A stretch of DNA of 64,000 bases from Candidatus Nitrososphaera gargensis Ga9.2. GTDB lineage: Archaea; Thermoproteota; Nitrososphaeria; Nitrososphaerales; Nitrososphaeraceae. The notes beneath the pieces were generated by a model. That model was not told where the DNA came from, ran no database searches, and saw only the letters and a list, made by a program, of their open reading frames with translations. Below, one piece after another: positions 8,952 to 16,909 of this stretch (position 1 is its first letter; every line of letters begins with the position of its first letter). The translations under genes and the position numbers were made by a program. Where the stretch lies: the NCBI RefSeq assembly GCF_000303155.1, contig NC_018719.1:124001-188000 (forward strand). Reading direction: 5' to 3'.

Positions 8952-9398
8952 TTAGGTTGCGGCTGCAGCGTCGCGGTCCGACTTGTTTTCTCCTCTTCTG
9001 CTTATCTTGCTAGGCGTGGTCGCTGTCTGCAGTATCCGTATGGAGAGCAAGAGCGCGGCAAATTGGAATATCAATACTGCTATTCCAACGGCATTAATAG
9101 GCAGCAATTCTGTATAGCCACCCAGCACTCTGCCGCTTGGTATTCGAGTCCCAATCCACAAGATTATGAGAATTGCAGTCCCAATTATTCCTCCATAATA
9201 CCAAGGCCGGCCCCATCTGCGTACAAGCGGCCATGCATAGAATATTTGCGCAATGCCAGCTATCGCAAAAAGGATAGCCAAGGTTATCTCTCTCAGTCCA
9301 ACAGCATTGGATGCTGTTACTAGATGCAATATGCCTGCAATAGCAGTACTTGCAGCGGCTCCATAATAGACTGCATAATCAGCTCTTATTCCTGCCAT
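8952..9398 (-). CDS. Four-helix membrane protein, unknown function
   Basis: 148 aa with four hydrophobic segments (about residues 10-30, 38-55, 67-83, 101-122) and a hydrophilic C-terminal tail rich in Arg, Lys and Asp. No motif that I recognise. The gene stands alone between a pseudogene and a zinc-finger miniprotein gene. Alternative starts are unlikely since the ATG at 9398 gives a complete first helix. Confidence 0.75.
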   Translation of the reverse strand: MAGIRADYAVYYGAAASTAIAGILHLVTASNAVGLREITLAILFAIAGIAQIFYAWPLVRRWGRPWYYGGIIGTAILIILWIGTRIPSGRVLGGYTELLPINAVGIAVLIFQFAALLLSIRILQTATTPSKISRRGENKSDRDAAAAT

Positions 9399-9524
9399 GT
9401 TTTTCCTACCATCTCATCTGTCCTTGCGCTAACGCTGCTCATGATAATATTTAATGAAATACATGCGTCCTGCAAGCAATGACATTTCAAAGCTCAAATT
9501 CTTAAGAACAATGTAACCCACATA

Positions 9525-9680
9525 GTGCGGCATGGCAAGTTGGATAGCTTCAGCGGCGCGCAAACTCAAAGACGTGAAAGGCGGGAGGCATGTATATGCT
9601 CTATCTGCAATGCAAGCTTCTCTGATAAGAACGAGCTTGAAATCCATACAGGAAACGAGCATCAAGGAAGAGGCGCATAG
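9525..9680 (+). CDS. C2H2 zinc-finger miniprotein
   Basis: A 51-codon frame with GTG start (TTG at 9540 also possible) ending at TAG 9680. It carries a full C2H2 finger, CSICNASFSDKNELEIHTGNEH, split here as CSICNASFSDKNELE then IHTGNEH. The rest is short and basic (TQRRERREACI). The finger closely resembles others in this region (10870, 11733, 16372, 17657, 19522). The ATG frames covering the same DNA lack any motif. Probably a nucleic-acid-binding or protein-binding adaptor; function unknown. Confidence 0.65.
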   Translation: MRHGKLDSFSGAQTQRRERREACICSICNASFSDKNELEIHTGNEHQGRGA

Positions 9681-9803
9681 ATGCAGCGATTGCTCTCTTA
9701 GTCATCGCAAATTGATACTTTGATACCCAAATACTGTTTTTTCATAGCACTGATTAGCTTTTGTTATATCTAAAGAGCTGCAAGACAGTACAGGTAATGC
9801 CAC

Positions 9804-10286
9804 ATGATCTCCTCCGATAATGAAAAAACAGCTACCAAGGTGGTGTCAAAAAGCCTGCATGAAGACAGGTTACGGCCAGTAATAATAAATCAAAAAAGAC
9901 GGGAGGCGCTCAAGAGGGCGATCAAGCGTAACACAACATGCATACATTCCACGGTCTACTCGCAAGTCACTTTTGTCTGCAGAAGGATAACCCTTTCTTA
10001 TGAGGAGGGCAAGATCTCTGAAAAACAGGCCATGGATCTAATTTTTGAGGCCCACGATCAAATGGCGCACCAAGGACTGCCAAAGGAAATTGTCACTGAA
10101 GAGATGCATAAACGCTTGGATAAACTGGAAGGTGGCGATAAGAGCTTGTTTGGAATCGTGATGGCAAATACTAACAGCTCTATTTATCTAAGAAAAAAGC
10201 CTAGCGCGCTGAAGGAAAAAGAAGAAATTTATGATAGCGAAGAAGAAGAAAAGTATTCTGAAAGCTACTGGGCAGATGTTATATGA
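9804..10286 (+). CDS. Hypothetical protein, 160 aa, acidic C-terminus
   Basis: Not recognised. The first 50 residues are basic (NQKRREALKRAIKRN), the middle is helical and charged, and the end is very acidic (KEEIYDSEEEEKYSESY). No cysteine knuckle of note, no membrane segment. ATG start at 9804 follows an AT-rich promoter-like stretch. Looks like a real, soluble, probably conserved lineage-specific protein. Confidence 0.7.
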   Translation: MISSDNEKTATKVVSKSLHEDRLRPVIINQKRREALKRAIKRNTTCIHSTVYSQVTFVCRRITLSYEEGKISEKQAMDLIFEAHDQMAHQGLPKEIVTEEMHKRLDKLEGGDKSLFGIVMANTNSSIYLRKKPSALKEKEEIYDSEEEEKYSESYWADVI

Positions 10287-10313
10287 TAATACTGTAGTGG
10301 CTTTTGGGTGGAG

Positions 10314-10772
10314 CTAGGCAGCTTCTCCTATGGTTGTTGTTACTGTCCTTGTCCTGCCTATAGTAACGAATCTCTCATTTAGAATCTCCTTCAAGATATC
10401 TGATCGCGAGCATATGCCTATCAGCCTGCCGTCATTTTCAACCACCGGAACCATCATCACGCCATTTCTATCCATAACGTCGATTATTTCGTTTACATCT
10501 GTGTCCTGCTTGACCGAAAGCGGGTTAGGAGACATTATATCCTTGGCAATTATTGTAGTTAAGTCTTGACTGCTTCTTATGGCGCGCAGGAGGTCAATCG
10601 TGGTAACTATGCCCAGTAACTTGCCGTCGTCTTTGCTGATTACTGGCATGCCATTTATTGCTCCCAGGACTATTCTGGTGGCAACTTCGATTGCGCTTAT
10701 GTTTTCAGTCGCCGCAATGATGTCAACAGACATTACATCCGAGGCTTTCATATTTTTTGCTTCATCCATCAT
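10314..10772 (-). CDS. Two-CBS-domain protein
   Basis: 152 aa consisting almost only of two CBS repeats: ASDVMSVDIIAATENISAIE with GMPVISKDDGKLLGIVTTID, and AKDIMSPNPLSVKQDTDVNE with VPVVENDGRLIGICSRSDI. Such stand-alone CBS pairs bind adenine nucleotides and sense energy state or regulate a partner. It lies among stress-type genes. The partner is not evident. The start could be either of two adjacent ATGs. Confidence 0.92.
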   Translation of the reverse strand: MMDEAKNMKASDVMSVDIIAATENISAIEVATRIVLGAINGMPVISKDDGKLLGIVTTIDLLRAIRSSQDLTTIIAKDIMSPNPLSVKQDTDVNEIIDVMDRNGVMMVPVVENDGRLIGICSRSDILKEILNERFVTIGRTRTVTTTIGEAA

Positions 10773-10869
10773 ACGTTTTTACAACAACAGATAAGAAGGT
10801 AACATTTGCCGACCCGCTTACATAGCCTGGCTAGAAACTCTTTAAAATTATGAAATGCAGCAATGAGGA

Positions 10870-11061
10870 ATGGCGACGAAAGACAATAATAAAGAAGAAC
10901 AAAAGGTCAAAGTTGACGGGACAGAAGTCAAGGTCAAGACCCCACCACCACGTAAAGTAAGGCCCGTGTATTATTGCCAAACATGCGATACGCTGTTTCC
11001 AAGCCAGCTGGATTTAGAAGAACATATGAAGATTGATCATAGCAAGATAGCTGCTGCATAA
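10870..11061 (+). CDS. C2H2 zinc-finger miniprotein, 63 aa
   Basis: Basic N-terminal half (KVKVDGTEVKVKTPPPRKVR) followed by one C2H2 finger at residues 36-57 (YYCQTCDTLFPSQLDLEEHM then KIDHSK). The finger has CxxC, the conserved Phe and Leu, and HxxxxH. A single finger with a basic arm could bind nucleic acid, but a protein-binding role is equally possible. ATG at 10870. Similar fingers occur in at least six other genes nearby. Confidence 0.85.
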   Translation: MATKDNNKEEQKVKVDGTEVKVKTPPPRKVRPVYYCQTCDTLFPSQLDLEEHMKIDHSKIAAA

Positions 11062-11110
11062 TCTGGTCTGAAAAAATATAGGGAGCAGCTATAGACGCGC
11101 GTTTCTTTCT

Positions 11111-11455
11111 TTACTTTTGTCCTCCTTTGCTTGCTATTCTTTTTCTCTCTTCTTCAGACATTGCAGCAAACCCGCGTTCACTGCCGCCTCCTTCTCTTCC
11201 ACCATCCGATGCTTGTCCGCCTTTGGCACCGATCTCTGCCATGTGTTCGGTGTCCTGAGAAACGGACTCGCCGCCCTTCCTACCTATTTCGGCCATGTGT
11301 TCTGGACCGTACTTCTCAACCACCGCTTCGCCGCCCTTGCGACCTGCTTCTGCTAGGCTTTCTGGGTCTTGTGCTCGGGCTTCCCCGCCTTTCCTAGCCA
11401 CTCTTTCTTTTGTCTCTTCGTCTGCCGAAGCCAATCCTCTGTCGGACATTGACAA
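11111..11455 (-). CDS. KGG-repeat (GsiB/Em-like) stress protein
   Basis: 114 aa made of five glycine-rich repeats of about 20 residues carrying [RK]KGGE (for example GRKGGEAVVEKYGPEHMAEI). This is the stress-induced acidophilic repeat found in bacterial GsiB and plant Em/LEA-type hydrophilins. Such proteins are disordered and accumulate under drying, salt or starvation. The C-terminal copy reads ERKRIASKGGQK. This places the neighbourhood in a stress-response context. Confidence 0.9.
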   Translation of the reverse strand: MSMSDRGLASADEETKERVARKGGEARAQDPESLAEAGRKGGEAVVEKYGPEHMAEIGRKGGESVSQDTEHMAEIGAKGGQASDGGREGGGSERGFAAMSEEERKRIASKGGQK

Positions 11456-11732
11456 TCACCTAACCAACAAAATATTAACGGACTTTGAATTATAATTACA
11501 ACGGTACATCTCATAATTCACTTACGAACAAAAAAGTGGAATTCAAAAATCAAGTTGACATTACAGAACGCTATTCTATCGTGTACTTTCGCATTAGCTC
11601 TTTTACAACGATACTACGTATAATAGAGGAAAATTTATCACTAAATTTTATTTTCCTTACTTTGAGCACATTGCTAACTAGCAACAATCTCTAGTATTAT
11701 CAGCTGTTATATGACATAATGAACAAGGTAAA

Positions 11733-12317
11733 ATGTATATGAGTTTCCTCGACCGAATCAGGAGAAGAAAAAGCAAGGACGAGGTATTTCAGGGCAAAAA
11801 CGAGGAGGGGCAGGTGGAAAGACAACAACAAGTTTCAGGGCGCTCTGAGTCAATGAGGGAAGAGAGATCAAATGAGCCAGTCAGGTGTGAAACGTGCGGT
11901 ACCGACTTTTCGTCACCACAGGACTTTGAGCGTCACGCAAAGGAAGATCATCCAGACATACCTGCAAAGCCCCGAAGGGGTAGAATCCTGATGTATAGCA
12001 GCATGGATGATTTGGTTAGAACTGCAATCATGAGCAAGAATGTCATTGAATTCAGCTACCATGGCTATCATAGGATAGCAGAACCACATGTCTTTGGCAT
12101 ACATAATGGCAGAAAACAGCTCTTGGTATACCAGACAGGCGGCCAGAGTTCTTCTGGCAAAATTCCAGGATGGCGCCGGGTAAATGTCGACGAGATAACC
12201 TCAGCAAGAATCACAGCGCAGACATTCGTAGGACAGCGGCCTTTCCCATCTGGTGAGCACAGCAACTTTGATACAATTATAGCTGTTGTAACGTATAGAG
12301 ACGAGATAGCCGAATAA
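11733..12317 (+). CDS. C2H2 finger fused to a WYL-like domain
   Basis: 194 aa. A basic and Gln-rich N-terminus is followed by a C2H2 finger at about residues 51-72 (CETCGTDFSSPQDFERHAKE, then DHP). From about residue 93 there is a beta-rich module (VIEFSYHGYHRIAEPHVFGI ... GWRRVNVDEITSARIT) that resembles WYL-type ligand or nucleic-acid sensing domains. ATG at 11739 (MSFLDR) is an equally good start. A regulator that combines the local zinc finger with a sensor domain is likely; the ligand is unknown. Confidence 0.8.
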   Translation: MYMSFLDRIRRRKSKDEVFQGKNEEGQVERQQQVSGRSESMREERSNEPVRCETCGTDFSSPQDFERHAKEDHPDIPAKPRRGRILMYSSMDDLVRTAIMSKNVIEFSYHGYHRIAEPHVFGIHNGRKQLLVYQTGGQSSSGKIPGWRRVNVDEITSARITAQTFVGQRPFPSGEHSNFDTIIAVVTYRDEIAE

Positions 12318-12330
12318 CTTTTTTACTGTG

Positions 12331-12855
12331 TTATATTATCTTTTTCTGCTTGAGGAAATATCGGGTCGCTTGGTCTACTTTTAGATTGAATTCCTCTGGC
12401 CGAAGCGATGATCCATTGCTCATAATGACTGCAATCCTTGACAAGTAAGGCAGCACCCTTATCCATGTTGGCCCGTAATACCTGTTCTTTGCGACTGCAA
12501 AACGGTAAAGATCGCTGGACGTATTGCAGTATATTGTGTTTGGCGGCACAAAATAGATTGGCTCTTTTTCGTTCCCAAGATCTGCATATTCCCATCTTAC
12601 ATTTATGGTGCCATCTATTTTCTTGCTAGATGTTTTTTCCAACGGCTGCTGCCTTGTCTGTTCAAGCGTTTCCTTGACAGCCTTGGATTTCTTTAACTCG
12701 GCGACGGACTTACCACCAGATGATGATTTGATGTTAAAGCCTGATCTGATATTAACCTTCATATCTTTTAGGTAGCTTCTTAACATGGTGTTCAACTCCC
12801 TGCTGAGCATCAACTTTTGCTCATCAATTATAATGTCTCTTAGAGGAAACCTCAA
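12331..12855 (-). CDS. C-terminal partner of the GHKL ATPase, possibly split by frameshift
   Basis: 174 aa, TTG start overlapping the stop of the upstream ATPase frame. The N-terminal helix (RDIIIDEQKLMLSRELNTML) reads naturally as the continuation of the ATPase. It then has a Lys/Ser/Gln-rich linker (about 45-85) and a folded C-terminal part (INVRWEYADLGNEKEPIYFV). No motif recognised. Either a separate translationally coupled subunit or the tail of one 450-aa protein broken by a single frameshift. Confidence 0.65.
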   Translation of the reverse strand: MRFPLRDIIIDEQKLMLSRELNTMLRSYLKDMKVNIRSGFNIKSSSGGKSVAELKKSKAVKETLEQTRQQPLEKTSSKKIDGTINVRWEYADLGNEKEPIYFVPPNTIYCNTSSDLYRFAVAKNRYYGPTWIRVLPYLSRIAVIMSNGSSLRPEEFNLKVDQATRYFLKQKKII

Positions 12856-13673
12856 AGCATATTGTCGAAGCTGGATAATGAACTCCTTGTAAACTTTGTT
12901 TTGAATGATATTGTTCCTTGATGTCTCTGGTGTAAGATCATTGCAGTTGACCCACCCTCAAACTTCCGCCTCATATCAACTTCGAGGCTTGTAACAAACA
13001 CGTGGTCAATATAGACATCAACTGCGCCCTTGCCGCCTTCGCTGAACCTGACGTTGCCTGTCACGTCGATATTGTGTTTCAGTCTGAACAGGAGAGTTTC
13101 TTTTGGATCAAAGGCAAATCTTGGCTTGACTGGCTCTCCATTGATGGTTATATCTGCGCCCCGCACAAGTCTGAGGCCGAATGCCTTTCTGAGATATGAT
13201 GCCACTTCGCTTGTATCAACAGTATTTGCTAGCTTGGTTACGGTAATCTTGGTTCCTCTGTGTGAAAGGAACGAGCCGGCTTTGCCATACTCGGGCTTGG
13301 TAAAGCCAGCCAGCGTCATGTAAAATCGCATTCCGATAGAGCTATTGTTTGTTTCAAATCGGACTGTGCGACCGAGGTTCAGCAATGACAATTTGCCAAG
13401 ACCTTTTTCACCAATGATTTCGCCTTTTCTTGATTTCTTTGAAGCCTGACCGAACTTGCGGAACTCGTCATAATCTTTTATGCCTCCTCCCCAGTCTTCT
13501 ATCACTATCCTGTCTTTTGTTATAGCCAATGCTACCTGCTTGCTACCCTCGTCGAACGCATTAGAGATCGCCTCTCTAAAGGAATCAAGCTGTGAGCTAT
13601 ATACGCGTGTAGCAAGCTCTGGGATAAGGTCCCTGCCAACCTCATGAGGGTATATGCTAGTTTGTGTTGCCAT
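12852..13673 (-). CDS. GHKL (Hsp90/MutL-type) ATPase domain protein
   Basis: 273 aa with the Bergerat ATP-binding fold: N box FREAISNAFDEGSK (residues about 33-46), G1 box IEDWGGGIKDYDEF (about 57-70) and G2 box IIGEKGLGKLSLLNLG (about 84-99). No histidine-kinase dimerisation domain is present, so it is closer to the MutL/MORC/Hsp90-like group that includes many defence and chromatin ATPases. The frame ends abruptly at 12852, where the next frame begins by overlap. Divergent from the small gene at 13817. Confidence 0.85.
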   Translation of the reverse strand: MATQTSIYPHEVGRDLIPELATRVYSSQLDSFREAISNAFDEGSKQVALAITKDRIVIEDWGGGIKDYDEFRKFGQASKKSRKGEIIGEKGLGKLSLLNLGRTVRFETNNSSIGMRFYMTLAGFTKPEYGKAGSFLSHRGTKITVTKLANTVDTSEVASYLRKAFGLRLVRGADITINGEPVKPRFAFDPKETLLFRLKHNIDVTGNVRFSEGGKGAVDVYIDHVFVTSLEVDMRRKFEGGSTAMILHQRHQGTISFKTKFTRSSLSSFDNML

Positions 13674-13816
13674 TTTGTTCTGCTTCCAGACCCGTTATCG
13701 CTGCTGTAAAACCGATAGGAGTTGTTGTTGGTAACGGTTCTGTGAAATTCAGAATTCTTTCTGCATTAAGAATATTTAATTTAATACCCTAGCTATTTGC
13801 CTGATTTTCCGTTAAT

Positions 13817-14113
13817 ATGGTATATGATGCATGGGTACAAACATTGGCAAAAAGTAGAAGATCAAGGTCATATTCCAACAAAACACTCAAGCAATCAAAG
13901 AAGAGTGCTAGAGGGCTGGTTGGCAAAAAAGGTCAAGACAGAAGAGCGCCGGCAGGAAGAAGGCGTCTTGGTGGAGGTGGGCCATTAGCACATCCTCAAA
14001 ATAAGCCTGCACCAACAGCTACTCCAGAGCCGACGCCAGCTCCCGGATCACCTGAAGAAAGAAATCTGAGTGAAATAGGCAGCACCTTCAAACCGGACGA
14101 GCTAGAGCTGTAG
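13817..14113 (+). CDS. Basic, Pro/Gly-rich disordered small protein
   Basis: 98 aa. The N-terminal half is highly basic (KSARGLVGKKGQDRRAPAGR), the centre is Pro/Ala/Thr-rich (PAPTATPEPTPAPGSPEE) and the end is acidic (FKPDELEL). No fold or motif recognised. An AT-rich TATA-like element (about 13770-13785) lies upstream. Another frame from 13797 overlaps it but has no such coherent composition. Confidence 0.55.
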   Translation: MVYDAWVQTLAKSRRSRSYSNKTLKQSKKSARGLVGKKGQDRRAPAGRRRLGGGGPLAHPQNKPAPTATPEPTPAPGSPEERNLSEIGSTFKPDELEL

Positions 14114-14176
14114 ATATCCTAAATGATGTGTCAGAGGCAGCAATAGCAATAGATGTTATATAAAATAAATGCCGCC

Positions 14177-15208
14177 TTAACTCTGTTTTTGTTCTGTCAC
14201 TATTGCATTTCTCCTCAGCGCATTAATGAGCTTCGTTAAAACCTGTGTTACAACATTGTCTTTATTGCTGGCATCAGATATCCACAGTAGTAGCTCCAGC
14301 TTGGCTTTGTTATTATCATTAAGCTCCCGTATATTGACTACAGGATCCTTTGCCAAATAGCGCCTAAGGTCAGTTCCAATTTGCATAGCTATATTGTATG
14401 CCATTTGTACATCATCATAGCCGACTTTGAATGCTATTGGTACTGGCAGAACTCCTTTCTCAAGAATTGTTATTTTTTGTTTCATGAGATCTGCGTTTGA
14501 TATCGAATAGATGTTGCCCGTCAGTACATCACGAAACAGAGTATTTTGGAGCCGTATTTCCTTTACTTCTACAAGCTCTCCTGAGCTTAGAATTATTCGC
14601 TGGCCTACTCTGAGTGAACCTTGACTTGCAATAGACAGGCCGGCAAATACATCCAGTATGATAGGTTGAAGCGCTACAACTATTGCAAAGCCAAGAAGTC
14701 CCCATCCAAATAATATGTCAGTAACGTCAACGCCAAAAACTGCTAATGCGGCTGCTCCTATCAGAAATACTGTAAGACCTTTGCCAAGTCGTGACATTGG
14801 AAGAATAAGGGAGCTAACATTTGCTCTTGTCCGCTTAAACCAGCTCCTACTAGTCACGAGCCCTATCACGTCAATTACCTTCAATATTATGGCTGCAATA
14901 AGGACAAGTGAACCCACATAGAAGATCTGGTCAAGAATAGACGAGTATGAATCAAGGAAGGGGACTTGAGTGAGGGCAATTCTAAGACCTGTCAAGGCCA
15001 CTCCTAGGTAAAGAGGGATCCTGATGGCATATATCAATCGGCTATCTAGCTGCCTAAGGTGCTCATGACGATCAAGTGCATTTACAATTTTCTGAAAAAC
15101 GAAGCCTAGAAGTTTGATGCCGAGTACGGTACCGCCAATCACCAATATACTAAATAAAATGTTGTTTTCTTGCATAAGGATAACTAGTTGGTCTATCGTA
15201 GTGACCAT
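14177..15208 (-). CDS. mscS: Small-conductance mechanosensitive channel (MscS family)
   Basis: 343 aa. Four N-terminal hydrophobic helices (about 8-35, 60-85, 95-120, 140-160), then the pore-lining TM3-like helix and the beta domain with VALQPIILDVFAGLSIASQG and LRVGQRIILSSGELVEVKEI, which is the MscS signature. A cytoplasmic alpha/beta domain ends the protein. It releases solutes upon osmotic downshock. A second MscS-like gene is at 46917. Confidence 0.92.
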   Translation of the reverse strand: MVTTIDQLVILMQENNILFSILVIGGTVLGIKLLGFVFQKIVNALDRHEHLRQLDSRLIYAIRIPLYLGVALTGLRIALTQVPFLDSYSSILDQIFYVGSLVLIAAIILKVIDVIGLVTSRSWFKRTRANVSSLILPMSRLGKGLTVFLIGAAALAVFGVDVTDILFGWGLLGFAIVVALQPIILDVFAGLSIASQGSLRVGQRIILSSGELVEVKEIRLQNTLFRDVLTGNIYSISNADLMKQKITILEKGVLPVPIAFKVGYDDVQMAYNIAMQIGTDLRRYLAKDPVVNIRELNDNNKAKLELLLWISDASNKDNVVTQVLTKLINALRRNAIVTEQKQS

Positions 15209-15396
15209 AATGATTGCTACCTTTCATCTCTTATAAATCGCAGAAGGCTAACCAACAAGCATTGCTATGGTATTCTGGCTCCATGCAAGGTCTCTATCTA
15301 TCCTTGTCATTGATTAAATAGAGACGAGAAAATCTTCATAGATAGAGCTGGCTGGTCTATTATTACTGCTCAGCTGCAATTTTTATTTCCAATACT

Positions 15397-15626
15397 ATGT
15401 TATCATATTCAATTGTAAACTTGGCAGCCAGAATTGCAGATAAACTTGATAGTAGCCAAGGAAAGGTCTGTTCTATATGCGGAAAAAGTACAAGGCTGAA
15501 CCTGCGTTTGAAGTGCATATGAAAATGAATCATAATCAAAAATCAACCTGACATACAACAAACAAGCCTGATTTCACTGAACTGCTAGAAGGGATAAAAA
15601 AGACAACAAGTGCCGAGCTGCAGTAG
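15397..15626 (+). pseudogene. Broken C2H2 zinc-finger gene
   Basis: From ATG 15397 the frame reads through a short helix (AARIADKLDSSQGK) to CSICGK, then loses register and stops. One base over, the sequence continues as FEVHMKMNHNQ, the missing second half of a C2H2 finger, and further as PDFTELLEGIKKTTSAELQ to TAG 15626 in yet another phase. So one finger protein of about 75 aa has at least two frameshifts. Confidence 0.6.
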
Positions 15627-15664
15627 TAGTATTATTATTACCTATGTTTGTCAGAGATTGAAGT

Positions 15665-15958
15665 ATGGCGGCGCTTGAGCAAGAATTTCGAAAAAGAGCT
15701 GGCGAAACTATTGAAAATTATTTAAGTATACTTGGTGGAACTTTTCCTAACAGGCAGAACCTTGTTAATACTTGGAAATACGAACATAAAGATGATTTTA
15801 TGTACGGACTTAGGTCAACTGACGGTCTGATAGTGGGATATTTTAGAGGCATTTACGATCGGGTACCATCAGATGAAGAATTTTAAGAAATTAGAGGAAT
15901 AGTACAAGCCTATGCTCAGCAGATAAGAGCACTGGTTGATCAGCTCGCTCAAGGCTAA
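15665..15958 (+). pseudogene. Small protein with an in-frame stop
   Basis: ATG 15665 opens a 73-codon frame (KRAGETIENYLSILGGTFPN ... GLRSTDGLIVGYFRGIYDR) ending in TAA at 15884. The same frame goes on without interruption for 23 more codons (EIRGIVQAYAQQIRALVDQL) to TAA 15956-15958, with coding-like helical composition. It is best read as a 97-residue protein interrupted by one nonsense codon, or two abutting pieces. Function unknown. Confidence 0.5.
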
Positions 15959-16005
15959 GCGGGGTACTCTTGCCAGTTAGGCTATATAAGAAGAGTATCA
16001 CACAA

Positions 16006-16125
16006 CTACAAGATTTCCAGTCTTGAATTAAGTTCAGTCACTTCAATATTGCAATTTTGGCGGTATTCTCTTACCTTGCTCTTGTGCACAGTAGCAGCTA
16101 TCTGAGCAAAATCAATCCCTTGCAT
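16006..16125 (-). CDS. Possible 39-aa miniprotein
   Basis: ATG 16125 to TAG 16006 encodes an amphipathic, coding-like peptide (DFAQIAATVHKSKVREYRQN, then CNIEVTELNSRLEIL). No recognised motif. It lies alone in a 268-bp gap between two small genes. Support is only the composition and absence of a competing frame. Confidence 0.3.
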   Translation of the reverse strand: MQGIDFAQIAATVHKSKVREYRQNCNIEVTELNSRLEIL

Positions 16126-16226
16126 CTTGGACAATAAACCTTAATCATCATCAGATCATTGACTGGAAGGCAACAACAACACAGTATCTAGGCTTTGTCT
16201 CAAAGCGAATTACGCTCCTTTTTTAC

Positions 16227-16352
16227 TTACCTCGCAAGCACAAGTCTTTTCTGCCTCGTTCTCCTTCTCAACCTTCTAAGAAACCAAAGAACAAGTGCCA
16301 TAGCTCCTGCCATTATTATTCCAATACCTAGGGAAGTTGGTTCTGCTGCCAT
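16227..16352 (-). CDS. 41-aa single-pass membrane miniprotein
   Basis: ATG 16352 to TAA 16227. A clear hydrophobic segment (LGIGIIMAGAMALVLWFL, residues 8-25) is followed by a strongly basic tail (RRLRRRTRQKR), giving an N-out/C-in topology. It resembles other one-helix miniproteins. A forward frame over the same DNA (16195-16497) has no comparable logic. Function unknown. Confidence 0.55.
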   Translation of the reverse strand: MAAEPTSLGIGIIMAGAMALVLWFLRRLRRRTRQKRLVLAR

Positions 16353-16371
16353 CAATCATACCATATACTAT

Positions 16372-16716
16372 TCAATGACTCGTACTTACATGCTGGCTCA
16401 GGTCGTCTTCTGTATCAAATGCTGTTTGGCACAGTTCGCAAAGATTTACACGAAATTCTTCAGGCGTTGTATTCTTTGTAGTATATACGGGCCTTGAATA
16501 TTTTGGCAAGATTACTTCCACTTCCGGATAAACAGCAGTATAGCCGGGAAAATCCTTTAGATAATACTGTGATGGATCAGGATACGTATCCCTCTCATAA
16601 TTTCTTTTGACATACTCCTCTGGCACTTTTAGCCACAAAACATTACCATCCCAACCTTCAACCTTTCCTATTGGAATGTAATAATAGTGAACATTCACCA
16701 TTCCTCTCTTAACCAC
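16372..16716 (-). CDS. PRC-barrel-like domain fused to C2H2 finger
   Basis: From ATG 16716 the protein has a beta-rich PRC-barrel-like core (YYYIPIGKVEGWDGNVLWLK) and a C-terminal C2H2 finger (CELCQTAFDTEDDLSQHVST, then SH, last 22 residues). The homologous-looking sequence continues upstream in frame to about 16850 (DDVDIGDIDAVSRDFIVVKR), which is the missing first half of the barrel, but no ATG occurs there. The true start may be a rare codon or the gene may be damaged. The same barrel type occurs at 49898 and 63018. Confidence 0.7.
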   Translation of the reverse strand: MVKRGMVNVHYYYIPIGKVEGWDGNVLWLKVPEEYVKRNYERDTYPDPSQYYLKDFPGYTAVYPEVEVILPKYSRPVYTTKNTTPEEFRVNLCELCQTAFDTEDDLSQHVSTSH

Positions 16717-16909
16717 AATAAAGTCGCGGCTGACCGCGTCTATGTCTCCAATGTCGACATCATCGCTTGTATGAACCGACTCATTTATGAGGTCAATCCA
16801 GCTTTTTTCCTCGTCCTTTCTTCCTTTTTTGTTGTTGATGATGGTTTGTCAGATATTATCATACAACAACATCACAACAAAAAGCTGCACTGTATGATAT
16901 TTAGCAGGT

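Noticed and set aside
9429-9665. Minus-strand frame of 78 codons
   Set aside because: It lies opposite the C2H2 frame at 9525-9680, which has a complete zinc finger; the minus frame has none.
16195-16497. Plus-strand frame of 100 codons
   Set aside because: Opposite the membrane miniprotein (16227) and the finger of 16372, both with clear features.
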